From contig NZ_FYDE01000005.1 in the NCBI RefSeq assembly GCF_900186535.1, positions 1,278,895 to 1,342,894 on the forward strand: a DNA stretch of 64,000 nt. Reading direction: 5' to 3'. The translations under genes were made by a program, and so were the position numbers. This DNA comes from Marasmitruncus massiliensis. GTDB lineage: Bacteria > Bacillota > Clostridia > Oscillospirales > Ruminococcaceae. Below the pieces are notes generated by a model. That model was not told the origin of the DNA, ran no database searches, and saw nothing but the letters and a program-made list of their open reading frames with translations. Numbering within the stretch: position 1 is the stretch's first letter; the number at the start of each line of letters is the position of its first letter. Positions 32,996 through 44,761 of this stretch are shown piece by piece.

Positions 32996-34081
32996 TCATG
33001 TCAGTTTCAGTGCGATCAGCTCCAGGTTCTTTTTGAGCTGCTCGTTGTCCGGCGCCAGCTCGAAGGCTGTTTTGGCGTAGCTGTACGACTCCTGGTACAG
33101 CCCGAGCCGGTAGGCGCTGATAGCCCCGAAATTATAAAGGCTGTAACCCCATGACTCCGGCTCCAGCAGGTAGCTGCCGGATTTTTCGGTGATGGCCAGC
33201 GCCTTTTCTACCATCAGATAGACAAGCGGCCAGTCCCCCTGAAGATAGCCAAGCCGCGCCAGTTGGAGATACGGCTCCCGCACGCGCGGGCATTCGGCGA
33301 TGGCCTTGTACAGCCACAGGCGTGCCTCCCACAGATCACCTTTGGCCTGGTAGCTTCTGGCGATGAAGCGCATGGACGCACATCGCTCCTCATCCCATGC
33401 CGCGGAGGGGAGCGACAGGTGGCGCTTAAGTTCGGCGATGCACGCGTCGTGCTGCCCGTGATACATATACTCCCTGCCCAGCCAGAAGGCCGTCCGGTCA
33501 TCTGAGGGATTTTCCCGCGCCGACAGTTCCAGAAGAGGCAGGTACTGCGCCCGCGGCTTGGACAGGTCGGGGTGGTGATTCAGCACCATATCCTTGACCC
33601 AGACGGTCGATTCCTTGTCCGGGCCGCTGTATTCGAGCACCTCGTGCACCGGGTGTACCCAGCGGAACCCGTGCCGCCGGTGTACCTTTTCCATGGCATA
33701 CTGTTTATCGGGCGAGCCGTCGGCGCGGTAGCTCCACGTGAAGAGGTAACGCGCACGGGTATGGTGCGGCTGCCACGCTTCTTCAAGTTTTTGCCGCCAG
33801 CCCGGCTCGAACACCTCGTCGAGGTCGTTGGAGACGCAGATGTCCACGTCGTCCGGGATATGGTCCATTGCCTTATTGCGGGCGGTATCAAACCGCCACG
33901 GGCGGATTACTTCCGTGTAAACCTTGGCGCCCCGCGCACGCAGGCGTTCCACCGTGGCGTCCTCGGAGCCAGTGTCGGCCACTACGACCAGATCCGCCTC
34001 GCTTACGGCGTCCATCCATCGGTCGACAAACTGCTCTTCATTTTTACAGATGGCATATACGCAAATTTTGTACTTGTTCAT
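32996..34081 (-). CDS. Family 2 glycosyltransferase with TPR tail (element copy A)
   Basis: 361 residues from ATG 34081; an upstream in-frame start at 34108 is possible but sits badly relative to its ribosome site. Same layout as copy B: VYAICKNEEQFVDRWMDAV, DTGSEDATVERLRARGAKVY, SNDLDEVFEPGW, then TPR-type helix pairs (GREYMYHGQHDACIAELKRH, YRLGLYQESYSYAKTAFEL). The two genes are 18 bases apart and plainly a tandem duplication that has diverged. The first may add the initial sugar and the second extend it, but that is a guess. Confidence 0.8.
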   Translation of the reverse strand: MNKYKICVYAICKNEEQFVDRWMDAVSEADLVVVADTGSEDATVERLRARGAKVYTEVIRPWRFDTARNKAMDHIPDDVDICVSNDLDEVFEPGWRQKLEEAWQPHHTRARYLFTWSYRADGSPDKQYAMEKVHRRHGFRWVHPVHEVLEYSGPDKESTVWVKDMVLNHHPDLSKPRAQYLPLLELSARENPSDDRTAFWLGREYMYHGQHDACIAELKRHLSLPSAAWDEERCASMRFIARSYQAKGDLWEARLWLYKAIAECPRVREPYLQLARLGYLQGDWPLVYLMVEKALAITEKSGSYLLEPESWGYSLYNFGAISAYRLGLYQESYSYAKTAFELAPDNEQLKKNLELIALKLT

Positions 34082-34118
34082 GTCAAAACATCCCATACCT
34101 TTTCTCAATGTCGTGTAT

Positions 34119-34157
34119 ACATCCGGGCGCCCGCGTCAGACGCGGGTGCCCGGATGT
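34119..34157. other. Strong hairpin between the collagen-like gene and the glycosyltransferases
   Basis: ACATCCGGGCGCCCGCGT faces ACGCGGGTGCCCGGATGT with only one mismatch and a 3-base loop. There is no T-run on the minus strand, so it is not a typical terminator. It may reduce read-through or protect the 3' end of the collagen-like mRNA. A second small GCGCC/GGCGC hairpin is at 34162-34178. Confidence 0.55.
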
Positions 34158-34245
34158 TTGTGCGCCGTTTTGCGGCGCTTGTTTCATTTATGGTGATCGG
34201 TTCAAATGCGCGATCGGCCGTAGGCCGTTCATATCGAACAGCGGA

Positions 34246-37309
<3,064 letters not shown>

Positions 37310-37995
37310 TCGCGATACATAGGAGCGGGATATTTTCAAATGATCTGCGACTTCGCGCTGTGTCAGAGGCCGTGTGCCACCCAGTCCATATCGCATAATG
37401 ATAATCTGTCGTTCGCGTTCATCCAATGCGCCCTCGATGTAATGATATAATTGCTCCGACTTGATATGTAAATCAATACAGTCAACAATATTATCATCCT
37501 CTGCCATAATGTCCATCAATGTCAGGGAATTTCCATCCTTGTCGGTATCGATCGGGTCGCTGATATAAACGTCCTGAGCAGATTTTTTCTTGTTCCTGAA
37601 ATGCATCAGGACTTCATTTTCGATGCATCTGGATGCATAGGTCGCAAACCGGACGGATTTTTCCGGTTTAAAGGTCGAAACTGCCTTGATCAGCCCGATC
37701 GTTCCGATGGAGATCAAATCATCCTGATCTTTAAACGCCGCATAGTATTTTTTAATAATATGCGCTACAAGCCGTAGATTGTGCTCAATCAGGCGCGCTT
37801 TCGCATCCTGATCGCCCTGTGCAATCCGCTCCAGACACTCGCGCTCTTCCCGTGCGGAAAGAGGGCGGGGAAAAGACCCGGTTCCGGTAATATGCAGGGC
37901 AAAATACAGCAGATTGCAAAGGCATGCAAACAATGATAGCATGAAAAACCTCCTTGCCCCGGTAGCCAGTCGGATGGCCTAGAATGCTGTACCAC

Positions 37996-38023
37996 TATCT
38001 ATATGTAAACTGCGGAAATATGT
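37996..38023 (-). promoter_or_regulatory. Candidate sporulation promoter of sigK
   Basis: On the minus strand ACATATTT is followed after ten bases by CATATAGATA, vaguely like the sigma-E/sigma-K -10 (CATA). The -35/-10 spacing is short for sigma-E; read as sigma-K (AC, 16 bases, CATA) it fits better. It is a suggestion only. A long leader of about 55 bases precedes the ATG. Confidence 0.3.
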
Positions 38024-38182
38024 GCAAGTCCGATGCACAAAAACAAAAGAATCGACAGCACGAATCAAATATACAGGTTGGAAAAATGTACTGGCGTTGC
38101 ATACCGTAGAATGCTATAATACGATTATTAATAAAAATGCATGAATAGTCGAACCTATTTTTTGGCAGGAAAAGAGAATTTC

Positions 38183-38455
38183 ATGGAGAATCTGTTGTTC
38201 TATTATTTGCTCATTGCAAATGCGGGGGGATTGTTGCTTTGCGCAATTGATAAGTGGAAAGCAAAACGGCATGCATGGCGGATACCGGAAAAGGTGCTGT
38301 TTGGTACAGCTTTTCTTGGAGGGGGGCTGGGCGTCTGGGGCGGAATGTATCTGTTCCGCCACAAGACAAGGCACTGGAATTTCGTGTTGTTTATACCGCT
38401 GATTGTATTATCCGAATCGGCCGCACTGTTTTGGCTTTTGCTGTGGTACCGGTAG
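38183..38455 (+). CDS. DUF1294 membrane protein
   Basis: 90 residues from ATG 38183. The family pattern is complete: LIANAGGLLLCAIDKWKAKR with the DKxKA motif, then RIPEKVLFGTAFLGGGLGVW and GMYLFRHKTRHWNF with the RHKT motif, and a final membrane helix. Function unknown. A TATAAT is present at 38115-38120 without a clear -35. Confidence 0.8.
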   Translation: MENLLFYYLLIANAGGLLLCAIDKWKAKRHAWRIPEKVLFGTAFLGGGLGVWGGMYLFRHKTRHWNFVLFIPLIVLSESAALFWLLLWYR

Positions 38456-38483
38456 GAAACTTGAAAAGAGGGGAAGAACAAAG

Positions 38484-39557
38484 ATGGCAAAAAGAATTGG
38501 CATACTGACAGCGGGCGGGGACTGTCCCGGCCTGAACGCGACCATCCGGGGCGTGGCAAAGGCGCTTTATCAGAAGATGGACGATGTGGAGATTGTTGGG
38601 ATCGTCGACGGGTACAGGGGATTGATCGAAGGGGATTCCCATGAGATGAAACCGTCGGATTTTCGCGGGATTCTGACAACAGGCGGGACCATTCTCGGGA
38701 CGGCCCGCACACCTTATAAAAGCATGAAAATTGTAGAAGATGATGTGGATAAAGTGGCGCGGATGAAGCAGAACTATAAAAAGCTGCATCTGGACGGCCT
38801 GCTGGTTTTGGGCGGTAACGGCACCCATAAGACCGCCAATCTTCTTCATCAGGAGGGGCTGCACATCATTGGGCTGCCCAAGACCATCGATAACGATATT
38901 TGGGGAACCGACGTGACGTTCGGCTTTCATACTGCGGTCGATATCGGTACTGAGGTGGTTGACCGCGTCCACACGACGGCAAGCAGCCACAAACGGGTCA
39001 TGGTGATTGAGATCATGGGAAACAAGGCCGGCTGGCTTACGCTTTATACAGGTGTTGCCGGCGGTGCGGATGTAATCTTGATACCCGAGATCCCATACGA
39101 TATTAAAAAAGTGGTGAAAGCGGTGGAACGGCGTGCGGAAAATGGCAAGGGCTTTTCAATCATAACCGTTGCGGAAGGCGCTTTTGACATTGAGGAAGCA
39201 AAAATGAAGAAAAAAGAGCGTGCCGAAAAACGCGCCGCTGCCGGGTTTGCCACCGCGACCAACCGGATTGCGCGGGATATTTCGGCAATAGCCGGGTTTG
39301 ATACCCGCGTGGTGGTTCCGGGGCATTTCCTGCGCGGCGGCTCTCCGTCTTCTTATGACAGAGTACTGGCATCGCAGTTCGGGGTCTACGCAGCTGATCT
39401 TGTGAACAAGGGGATTTTCGGAGTAGCTGTTGCGGAACAGCACAATATGGTTACACACAATCCGCTGGAGCTGATAGCGGGCAGAAGCAAACTGGTCCCC
39501 GCCGATGATCAGATGGTAATGGCCGCAAAGAGCCTTGGAATCTCGTTTGGCGACTGA
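38484..39557 (+). CDS. pfk: 6-phosphofructokinase (phosphoryl donor uncertain)
   Basis: Phosphorylates fructose 6-phosphate in glycolysis. 357 residues from ATG 38484. Motifs: ILTAGGDCPGLNATIRG at the N-terminus, GGTILGTAR, GGNGTHKTANLL, LPKTIDNDIWGTDVTFGFHTA with the catalytic Asp, MGNKAGWLTLYTGVAGGADVI, and PGHFLRGGSPSSYDR. GGNG keeps the Gly that favours ATP at the position where PPi enzymes have Asp. However, PKTIDND carries the Lys common in PPi-dependent enzymes (ATP enzymes usually have PGTIDND). The donor is therefore open; the sequence belongs to the group III/mixed type. Confidence 0.88.
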   Translation: MAKRIGILTAGGDCPGLNATIRGVAKALYQKMDDVEIVGIVDGYRGLIEGDSHEMKPSDFRGILTTGGTILGTARTPYKSMKIVEDDVDKVARMKQNYKKLHLDGLLVLGGNGTHKTANLLHQEGLHIIGLPKTIDNDIWGTDVTFGFHTAVDIGTEVVDRVHTTASSHKRVMVIEIMGNKAGWLTLYTGVAGGADVILIPEIPYDIKKVVKAVERRAENGKGFSIITVAEGAFDIEEAKMKKKERAEKRAAAGFATATNRIARDISAIAGFDTRVVVPGHFLRGGSPSSYDRVLASQFGVYAADLVNKGIFGVAVAEQHNMVTHNPLELIAGRSKLVPADDQMVMAAKSLGISFGD

Positions 39558-39646
39558 TTGCCACTAAATATGGGGGCCGGTGTTTTTGCCGTCCCCTACG
39601 TGTTGGATGCAATTTCTTTTTTTCGCCAAAAAATTTTAAAATCCTA

Positions 39647-39675
39647 TTGACAAACATACCCGGTGCAGTTATAAT
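39647..39675 (+). promoter_or_regulatory. Perfect-consensus promoter of the second tRNA cluster
   Basis: TTGACA 39647-39652, 17-base spacer, TATAAT 39670-39675. Both hexamers match consensus exactly. Confidence 0.9.
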
Positions 39676-39706
39676 AAATAACGCACTGTTCGAGCGAACG
39701 ATGTCC

Positions 39707-39782
39707 GGGAGCTTAGCTCAGCTGGGAGAGCATCTGCCTTACAAGCAGAGGGTCACAGGTTCGAGCCCTGTAGTTCCCACCA
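39707..39782 (+). tRNA. tRNA-Val (TAC)
   Basis: Acceptor GGGAGCT pairs with AGTTCCC, anticodon TAC in CCTTACAAG, encoded CCA. Confidence 0.95.
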
Positions 39783-39790
39783 TTCAAATT

Positions 39791-39867
39791 GGCCTGGTAG
39801 TTCAGTTGGTTAGAACGCTAGCCTGTCACGCTAGAGGTCGTGGGTTCGAGCCCCATCCAGGTCGCCA
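39791..39867 (+). tRNA. tRNA-Asp (GTC)
   Basis: Acceptor GGCCTGG pairs with CCAGGTC, anticodon GTC in CCTGTCACG, encoded CCA. Confidence 0.95.
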
Positions 39868-39895
39868 CTTTCTTTTTATAAGAAGTGATGTAGTT

Positions 39896-39971
<76 letters not shown>

Positions 39972-39975
39972 CATT

Positions 39976-40051
39976 GCGGGTTTAGCTCATTTGGTAGAGC
40001 GCCACCTTGCCAAGGTGGAGGTAGCGAGTTCGAACCTCGTAACCCGCTCCA
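39976..40051 (+). tRNA. tRNA-Gly (GCC)
   Basis: Acceptor GCGGGTT pairs with AACCCGC, anticodon GCC in CTTGCCAAG, encoded CCA. Confidence 0.95.
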
Positions 40052-40115
40052 ACAAAGAGAGGCAGATGTGAATAACATAGTCTCTTTTTCCATATACTTG
40101 CCGTATATGGAATTC

Positions 40116-40190
40116 GGCGCCATAGCCAAGCGGTAAGGCAGAGGTCTGCAAAACCTTCATCCCCCGGTCCGATTCCGGGTGGCGCCTCCA
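40116..40190 (+). tRNA. tRNA-Cys (GCA)
   Basis: Acceptor GGCGCCA pairs with TGGCGCC, anticodon GCA in TCTGCAAAA, encoded CCA. The stretch before it carries a CATATAC..GTATATG hairpin (40091-40109). Confidence 0.95.
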
Positions 40191-40197
40191 GAGCAAG

Positions 40198-40236
40198 AAT
40201 GAATCCTGTGTTTTATGACGCGGGGTTCATTTTTTA
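40198..40236 (+). terminator. Terminator of the second tRNA cluster
   Basis: AATGAATCC pairs with GGGTTCATT (G-T tolerated), followed by a T-run. Confidence 0.6.
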
Positions 40237-40261
40237 TATCTCATACGTCAGTTAAAGACAT

Positions 40262-40306
40262 AAAAGCCGTCCTGCGGAATTTTTTGTTCCGCAGGACGGC
40301 TTTTTT
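40262..40306. terminator. Bidirectional terminator
   Basis: AAAAGCCGTCCTGCGGAA pairs with TTCCGCAGGACGGCTTTT; it closes the YeiH-like gene on the minus strand and backs up the tRNA terminator. Confidence 0.9.
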
Positions 40307-40323
40307 CGAAAGGCATATAGATT

Positions 40324-41310
40324 TTAAAACAGCGCGTATTGCACGCCGAGGGAAGTGACCGACAGCATAACCCAGCAGATCAGTCCCAGTAAAATCGGCT
40401 TGACACCGCTTTTCAGAAGCTTCACCAGATTGGTATTCAGCCCGATCGCGGACATTGCCATCACGATGACAAATTTGCCTGCCTGCGAAAGAAAATGGCT
40501 GATTTCAGCGGGCATGTGGAAGAAAGTATTGATAACCGAGGCGGCGAGGAAACCCAACACAAACCATGGGAATATTTTTGCAAATCTGTAATTGCCTTTT
40601 TGGGCGCCGGCAGTCTTTCTGGAGGTGTAAATCGCCAGAAAGACGGTAACAGGGACAATCATCAGGGTTCTGGTCAGCTTGACAATCACGGCGAGGTCTC
40701 CCGCAGCATTGCTGAACGAATAGCCTGCGGCAACCACCGACGAGGTATCGTTCACCGCCGTACCGGCCCAAAGCCCGAAATTCTGGTCGCTCATACCGAG
40801 CAGGTGTCCAAGGAACGGGAACAGGAAGGCTGCAATGACATTGAACAGAAAAATTGTGGAGATGGAATGCGCGATTTCTTCGTCATCCGCATGGATGACC
40901 GGCGCGGTCGCCGCGATCGCGGAGCCGCCGCAGATTGCCGAACCGACACCAATTAACGTTTTAGTGTTGCCGTTGAGCTTCAGCAATTTTCCGGCAGCGT
41001 ATGCAGTTACAAAGGCGGCGGTCAGCGTAAAGGCCATCAGAATCAAGGTCTGTTTTCCGACCTGAAACACTTGAAAAAGGTTCATGTCAAAGCCCAATAA
41101 GATAATGGAGTATTGCAGCAGTTTTTTTGATGTATACTGTATTCCCCCATTTAATGATTCGGGCCTCCGCCAGAAAGCGAGCACCATGCCGAACAGGATT
41201 CCCAGAACAGGGCTTCCGACAATCGGAAAGACTTTCCCCAGAAGCCATGCGGGAATCGCGATGGCGGCGCAGAGGGCAATTCCGGGGAGCTTGCTAGTAA
41301 TTGATTTCAA
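40324..41310 (-). CDS. YeiH family putative sulfate/anion exporter (UPF0324)
   Basis: 328 residues from TTG 41310, which lies six bases after GAGGAG; no ATG is properly placed. About ten membrane segments. Family blocks: SPVLGILFGMVLA, YSIILLGFDMNL, GVGSAICGGSAIAATAPVI (the Gly-rich signature), LWAGTAVNDTSSVVAAGYSF and KLTRTLMIVPVTVFLA. Transport function for the family is suggested mainly by association (sulfite/sulfate or taurine). The divergent LysR gene 109 bases away is the usual partner and probable regulator. Confidence 0.85.
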   Translation of the reverse strand: MKSITSKLPGIALCAAIAIPAWLLGKVFPIVGSPVLGILFGMVLAFWRRPESLNGGIQYTSKKLLQYSIILLGFDMNLFQVFQVGKQTLILMAFTLTAAFVTAYAAGKLLKLNGNTKTLIGVGSAICGGSAIAATAPVIHADDEEIAHSISTIFLFNVIAAFLFPFLGHLLGMSDQNFGLWAGTAVNDTSSVVAAGYSFSNAAGDLAVIVKLTRTLMIVPVTVFLAIYTSRKTAGAQKGNYRFAKIFPWFVLGFLAASVINTFFHMPAEISHFLSQAGKFVIVMAMSAIGLNTNLVKLLKSGVKPILLGLICWVMLSVTSLGVQYALF

Positions 41311-41418
41311 ATAATCTCCTCCTCTTCGGTGTTTATCATATACCTTGACAGAGGATAAGTAAAATATTATTATCAAATCAATATCATAAGTGATTCATAA
41401 TGAGAAGAAGTGATTTCC

Positions 41419-42309
41419 ATGACATTAAGGCATTTTAAAATTTTTATTGCCGTTTGTGATACGATGAATATGACCTCTGCCGCAGAGGGACTTTTTATGT
41501 CCCAGTCTGCTGTCAGCCAGGCGATTGCGGATTTGGAACAGCATTACGGCGTGCGGCTTTTCGAACGGCTGTCGAAAAAACTGTATCTGACGCAGGCGGG
41601 GAAAAAGCTCCAGAGTTACGCCCGCCACATGATTCGGATGAATGAGGAAACAGAACGTGACATGGTCATGCTGCACGGTCATGGCCTGATCCGCGTCGGC
41701 GCGAGTGTAACCGTCGGCGCACATGTGCTGCCGAAGCTCGTGAAGCGGTATCAGGAATTATCGCCGAATGTTCAGATTGAGGTGGTCGAGCATAATACTG
41801 AAAAAATTGAGCATTTTATACGGAATGACCAGATTGATGTCGGGCTGGTGGAAGGGGAAACCTCTTCCACCGAGCTTTTGCAGAAGCCGTTCCTGCAGGA
41901 CGAGCTGATCTTGGTCTGCGGATGCGGACATCCGCTTGCGGGCAGAACTTTCATCGAATCGCCGGAGCTGGAACGGGAGGATTATATTGTCCGCGAGGTC
42001 GGCAGTGGAACGCGCAAAACCTTTGAAGATGTGATGGCCGCCAACCGGCTGTCCTGGAAAGCAATCTGGACCTGTAATAATGCCGACACGATCAAAATGG
42101 CAGCTGCCGAAGGACTCGGCGTTTCGGTTATTTCCCGCCGTGCTGTGGAAACCGAAGTGGCTGACGGCAGACTGCTCCCAATAGAGGTTAAGGGGCTTCG
42201 GTTTCTCAGGCAGTTTAAAATCATTATTCATAAGAACAAATATCTGACGGAACCAATGCAGCAATTCATGGATGTATGTATGGGTTTGAACAAACAGGAG
42301 GAGGTATAA
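41419..42309 (+). CDS. LysR family transcriptional regulator
   Basis: 296 residues from ATG 41419. N-terminal winged HTH ([58 protein letters not shown]), then a periplasmic-binding-like effector domain (90-290) with [18 protein letters not shown]. It belongs to the CysB/CysL-like branch by feel. It is divergent from the YeiH-like gene and presumably controls it from the 108-base gap (41311-41418), which is AT-rich with dyad-like ATCATAAGTGATTCAT. Confidence 0.88.
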   Translation: MTLRHFKIFIAVCDTMNMTSAAEGLFMSQSAVSQAIADLEQHYGVRLFERLSKKLYLTQAGKKLQSYARHMIRMNEETERDMVMLHGHGLIRVGASVTVGAHVLPKLVKRYQELSPNVQIEVVEHNTEKIEHFIRNDQIDVGLVEGETSSTELLQKPFLQDELILVCGCGHPLAGRTFIESPELEREDYIVREVGSGTRKTFEDVMAANRLSWKAIWTCNNADTIKMAAAEGLGVSVISRRAVETEVADGRLLPIEVKGLRFLRQFKIIIHKNKYLTEPMQQFMDVCMGLNKQEEV

Positions 42310-42311
42310 AA

Positions 42312-43265
42312 ATGGCAGAGATTTATCTGGCGGGGGGATGCTTTTGGGGGATGGAAAAATATCTAGCATCGGTTTCCGGCGTAGAATCCACACAGGTGGG
42401 ATATGCAAACGGAAGGACGGAGAATCCGACCTATGAAGAGGTTTGCCGGAACAATACCGGGCATGCCGAAACGGTCAGGGCGGTGTATGACCCGCGCGTT
42501 TTACCGCTGGAATTTCTGCTGAATCTGTTTTATGACGCCATCGACCCGACGTCGCTTAACCGGCAGGGAGGGGACGTGGGGACACAGTACCGCACAGGTA
42601 TCTATTATGTGGACGAGCATGACCGGCCCGTGATTGAGCGCTCGCTTGCAGACCTTCAAAAACACTATCAAAAGCCTCTGGCAATCGAACTCAAGTTGCT
42701 GGATCAATTTTACCCGGCGGAGGACTATCATCAAAGCTATCTGGATAAGAACCCCGGAGGCTACTGCCACATCGGCGCGGACAAGTTCCGTAAGGCCAGA
42801 TGCGCGGTGGCGGTACGCCCCGAAAACTATCAGGCACCCGATCCGGAATCCCTGCGCCGCACGCTGACGGAAACACAGTACCGCGTGACGCAGGAAAACG
42901 CAACCGAGCCGCCGTTTCAGAACGCGTTCTGGGATCATTTCCAGCAGGGCATCTATGTGGATATCACCACAGGCGAGCCGCTTTTCGTATCGGCAGACCA
43001 GTTCGAGTCCGGTTGCGGATGGCCGAGCTTTTCAAAGCCGATTTCTCCGGAGGTCGTTCAGGAAAAGACAGACCGTTCCTTTGGTATGCAGCGGACAGAA
43101 GTGCGCAGCCGCGTCGGGAACGCGCACCTCGGCCATGTGTTTGAGGACGGCCCGCGGGAATCGGGCGGCCTCCGGTACTGCATCAACAGTGCCGCGCTTC
43201 GTTTCATTCCAAAGGAAGAGATGGAGCAGGAGGGCTATGGGTATCTGTTAAAGCTGCTTGAATAA
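42312..43265 (+). CDS. msrAB: Bifunctional methionine sulfoxide reductase MsrA-MsrB
   Basis: Reduces both stereoisomers of methionine sulfoxide. 317 residues from ATG 42312 after AGGAGGAGG. MsrA domain 1-155: catalytic Cys in [41 protein letters not shown]. MsrB domain about 175-317: [30 protein letters not shown] and the catalytic [11 protein letters not shown]. The four zinc cysteines common in many MsrB domains are absent. It begins 2 bases after the LysR stop, so both are likely cotranscribed. Confidence 0.95.
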   Translation: MAEIYLAGGCFWGMEKYLASVSGVESTQVGYANGRTENPTYEEVCRNNTGHAETVRAVYDPRVLPLEFLLNLFYDAIDPTSLNRQGGDVGTQYRTGIYYVDEHDRPVIERSLADLQKHYQKPLAIELKLLDQFYPAEDYHQSYLDKNPGGYCHIGADKFRKARCAVAVRPENYQAPDPESLRRTLTETQYRVTQENATEPPFQNAFWDHFQQGIYVDITTGEPLFVSADQFESGCGWPSFSKPISPEVVQEKTDRSFGMQRTEVRSRVGNAHLGHVFEDGPRESGGLRYCINSAALRFIPKEEMEQEGYGYLLKLLE

Positions 43266-44033
43266 CAGATACCTCTTTTCGTACTTGATACGGACATAAT
43301 CGATGATCTTTTTGTGGCACGCAAAGTTGGAAATCCCGCCGACAACGCCGACAATCGGCAGACCCTGAATAAACTTCATCGTGATCATTTCAGCGGCCAG
43401 CGAACGGGAGGCCGCCTGCATTTGCAGGGAAAGATCATATAAAAAGGATTGTTTCCGGTTGAGGCCATAAGCGGCGGCGTCAATCTCCGCATTCAGCTTG
43501 ATGAGCGTTTCCGGGCCGGCAAGCGAGGCTTCGATCAGCTTCAGGATATAATACTGCTCTTCCGGCTCGTCATAGGAAAAGCCGTAGCTGAGCGCGATTT
43601 CATAAATGGTTCTGAGCAGCGTGCCGATGAACAGCGGAATATCGGGAAGGCCGATCCCCAAAACGCCCAGAACGCTTCCTTCCACCGCCGCGGTAAGTCT
43701 GTTAAACCGCACGCTTTTGTCCGCCTGCCGGCTGATGCGCGACAGGTTTTTCCGGCTTGGTTTTTTCGTATAGCCAAGTTCATGCAGTTCATGGTCCAGC
43801 AGGAGCTGCTCTTTGTCGTAGGTTTTTTCCAGGATTCTGGAACCTTTTCCGAAAATCAGCTGAAAGCCCTTATAAAACGCGGCCTCCAGCGTCTGGTTCA
43901 GTCCGTCCGGAATCGGGAGCTTCCATTTTGCGGGAGAAGCGTACCGGAAAGCGGCGGGGCGCGACATTTTTGCCAGTAGCCGCGACTCTTTTTGTTCCAC
44001 ATGTATCAGCTGCCTGTTCAAATCGTTCTTCAT
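43248..44033 (-). CDS. EcsC family protein
   Basis: 261 residues from ATG 44033, after AAAGGGG. It has the EcsC pattern: [47 protein letters not shown], and a C-terminal [21 protein letters not shown] followed by [20 protein letters not shown]. Membrane-associated, with two or three hydrophobic segments. Named after the third gene of the Bacillus ecs operon; its biochemical role is unknown. It overlaps the convergent msrAB by 18 bases. Confidence 0.85.
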   Translation of the reverse strand: MKNDLNRQLIHVEQKESRLLAKMSRPAAFRYASPAKWKLPIPDGLNQTLEAAFYKGFQLIFGKGSRILEKTYDKEQLLLDHELHELGYTKKPSRKNLSRISRQADKSVRFNRLTAAVEGSVLGVLGIGLPDIPLFIGTLLRTIYEIALSYGFSYDEPEEQYYILKLIEASLAGPETLIKLNAEIDAAAYGLNRKQSFLYDLSLQMQAASRSLAAEMITMKFIQGLPIVGVVGGISNFACHKKIIDYVRIKYEKRYLLFKQL

Positions 44034-44134
44034 AGTTTCCCCTTTGCAAAATGCAGTCTTCGTTTTGGATATCTTACCGCCGCTTTCTCTCCCTGTCAAC
44101 CGGGGCAGAGGAATTCCGGATTTGACGGCTGATA

Positions 44135-44163
44135 CAAAAAAGCACCTACAAGTTGTAGATGCT
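44135..44163 (-). terminator. Terminator of the HMA-like gene
   Basis: On the minus strand AGCATCTACAA pairs with TTGTAGGTGCT and runs into six T. Confidence 0.85.
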
Positions 44164-44194
44164 TCCTCAGAATCAGGCTTTCACAGGAGCCCCA

Positions 44195-44404
44195 TCATTC
44201 ATAAACGATTTTAAAGCCTGATTTTTCAATGCAGTCTTTGATTTGGGTCGCTGACGCCGGTTCGTTATAATCTACTTTGATGGTGCTTGTGCGCAGATTG
44301 ACACCTATCTCCTGCACACCTTCAATTTTGTCCAGCGCGTTTTTGATCTGGGTCTTGGATTCCTTATTCGGAATTCCCGATACACTGCATAACATCGTAT
44401 ACAT
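44195..44404 (-). CDS. HMA-fold protein without the CxxC metal site
   Basis: 69 residues from ATG 44404 (GAGGTG six bases upstream). The ferredoxin-like fold of heavy-metal-associated domains is clear: KTQIKNALDKIEGVQEIGVN, TSTIKVDYNEPASATQI and IEKSGFKIVYE. In CopZ-type chaperones the first loop has GMxCxxC; here it reads SGIPNKESK, without any cysteine, while Cys 6 and Cys 57 lie elsewhere. Copper binding in the normal way is therefore unlikely. The fold may serve as a small regulatory or interaction module. Confidence 0.75.
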   Translation of the reverse strand: MYTMLCSVSGIPNKESKTQIKNALDKIEGVQEIGVNLRTSTIKVDYNEPASATQIKDCIEKSGFKIVYE

Positions 44405-44445
44405 CTTATTCACCTCATTGCTTGCTCGTAAAAGCGGATTTTCTG

Positions 44446-44592
44446 TCAGCTTTTTTTCTCATGCCTGCTTTCGTGTACGCCGATTTTATGCCCGTCAATG
44501 ATGCCGGCGTCGGCGTTCCTTTTCGGGTCCATTTTTCTCAGTTCGGGATTGCTTTTTTCCCTGTCCCGCATGCGGTTTTTATTGTTATCCAT
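44446..44592 (-). CDS. Small hydrophilic protein (48 aa)
   Basis: ATG 44592 is 7-8 bases after AAAGGAG. The product starts MDNNKNRMRDREKSNPEL and ends KIGVHESRHEKKS; very polar, with a central DAGIIDGHK. Probably disordered or nucleic-acid binding. It may share a transcript with the HMA-like gene 41 bases downstream. Similar in nature to the 44-residue protein at 18555, though not clearly homologous. Confidence 0.55.
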   Translation of the reverse strand: MDNNKNRMRDREKSNPELRKMDPKRNADAGIIDGHKIGVHESRHEKKS

Positions 44593-44713
44593 CCTGTGTT
44601 CTCCTTTCCATGCTCCCTGGCCGGCAACTTTAGTATCTGTTTTTCGGAACGGTTTATTCGATTCCGGCAGGCTTCCGATTATGAAGGACGCTTGCAAAAA
44701 ATTTGTAAAAATC

Positions 44714-44745
44714 AAAAAACGCCCGGATACAATTTGTATCCGGGC
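44714..44745 (-). terminator. Terminator of the zinc transporter operon
   Basis: On the minus strand GCCCGGATACA pairs with TGTATCCGGGC, then G and six T. Confidence 0.9.
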
Positions 44746-44761
44746 CATTTCAATCAATTGG

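Noticed and set aside
31880-34081. The two glycosyltransferases as an assembly duplication
   Set aside because: The copies differ at many residues and third positions, so the duplication is old and real.
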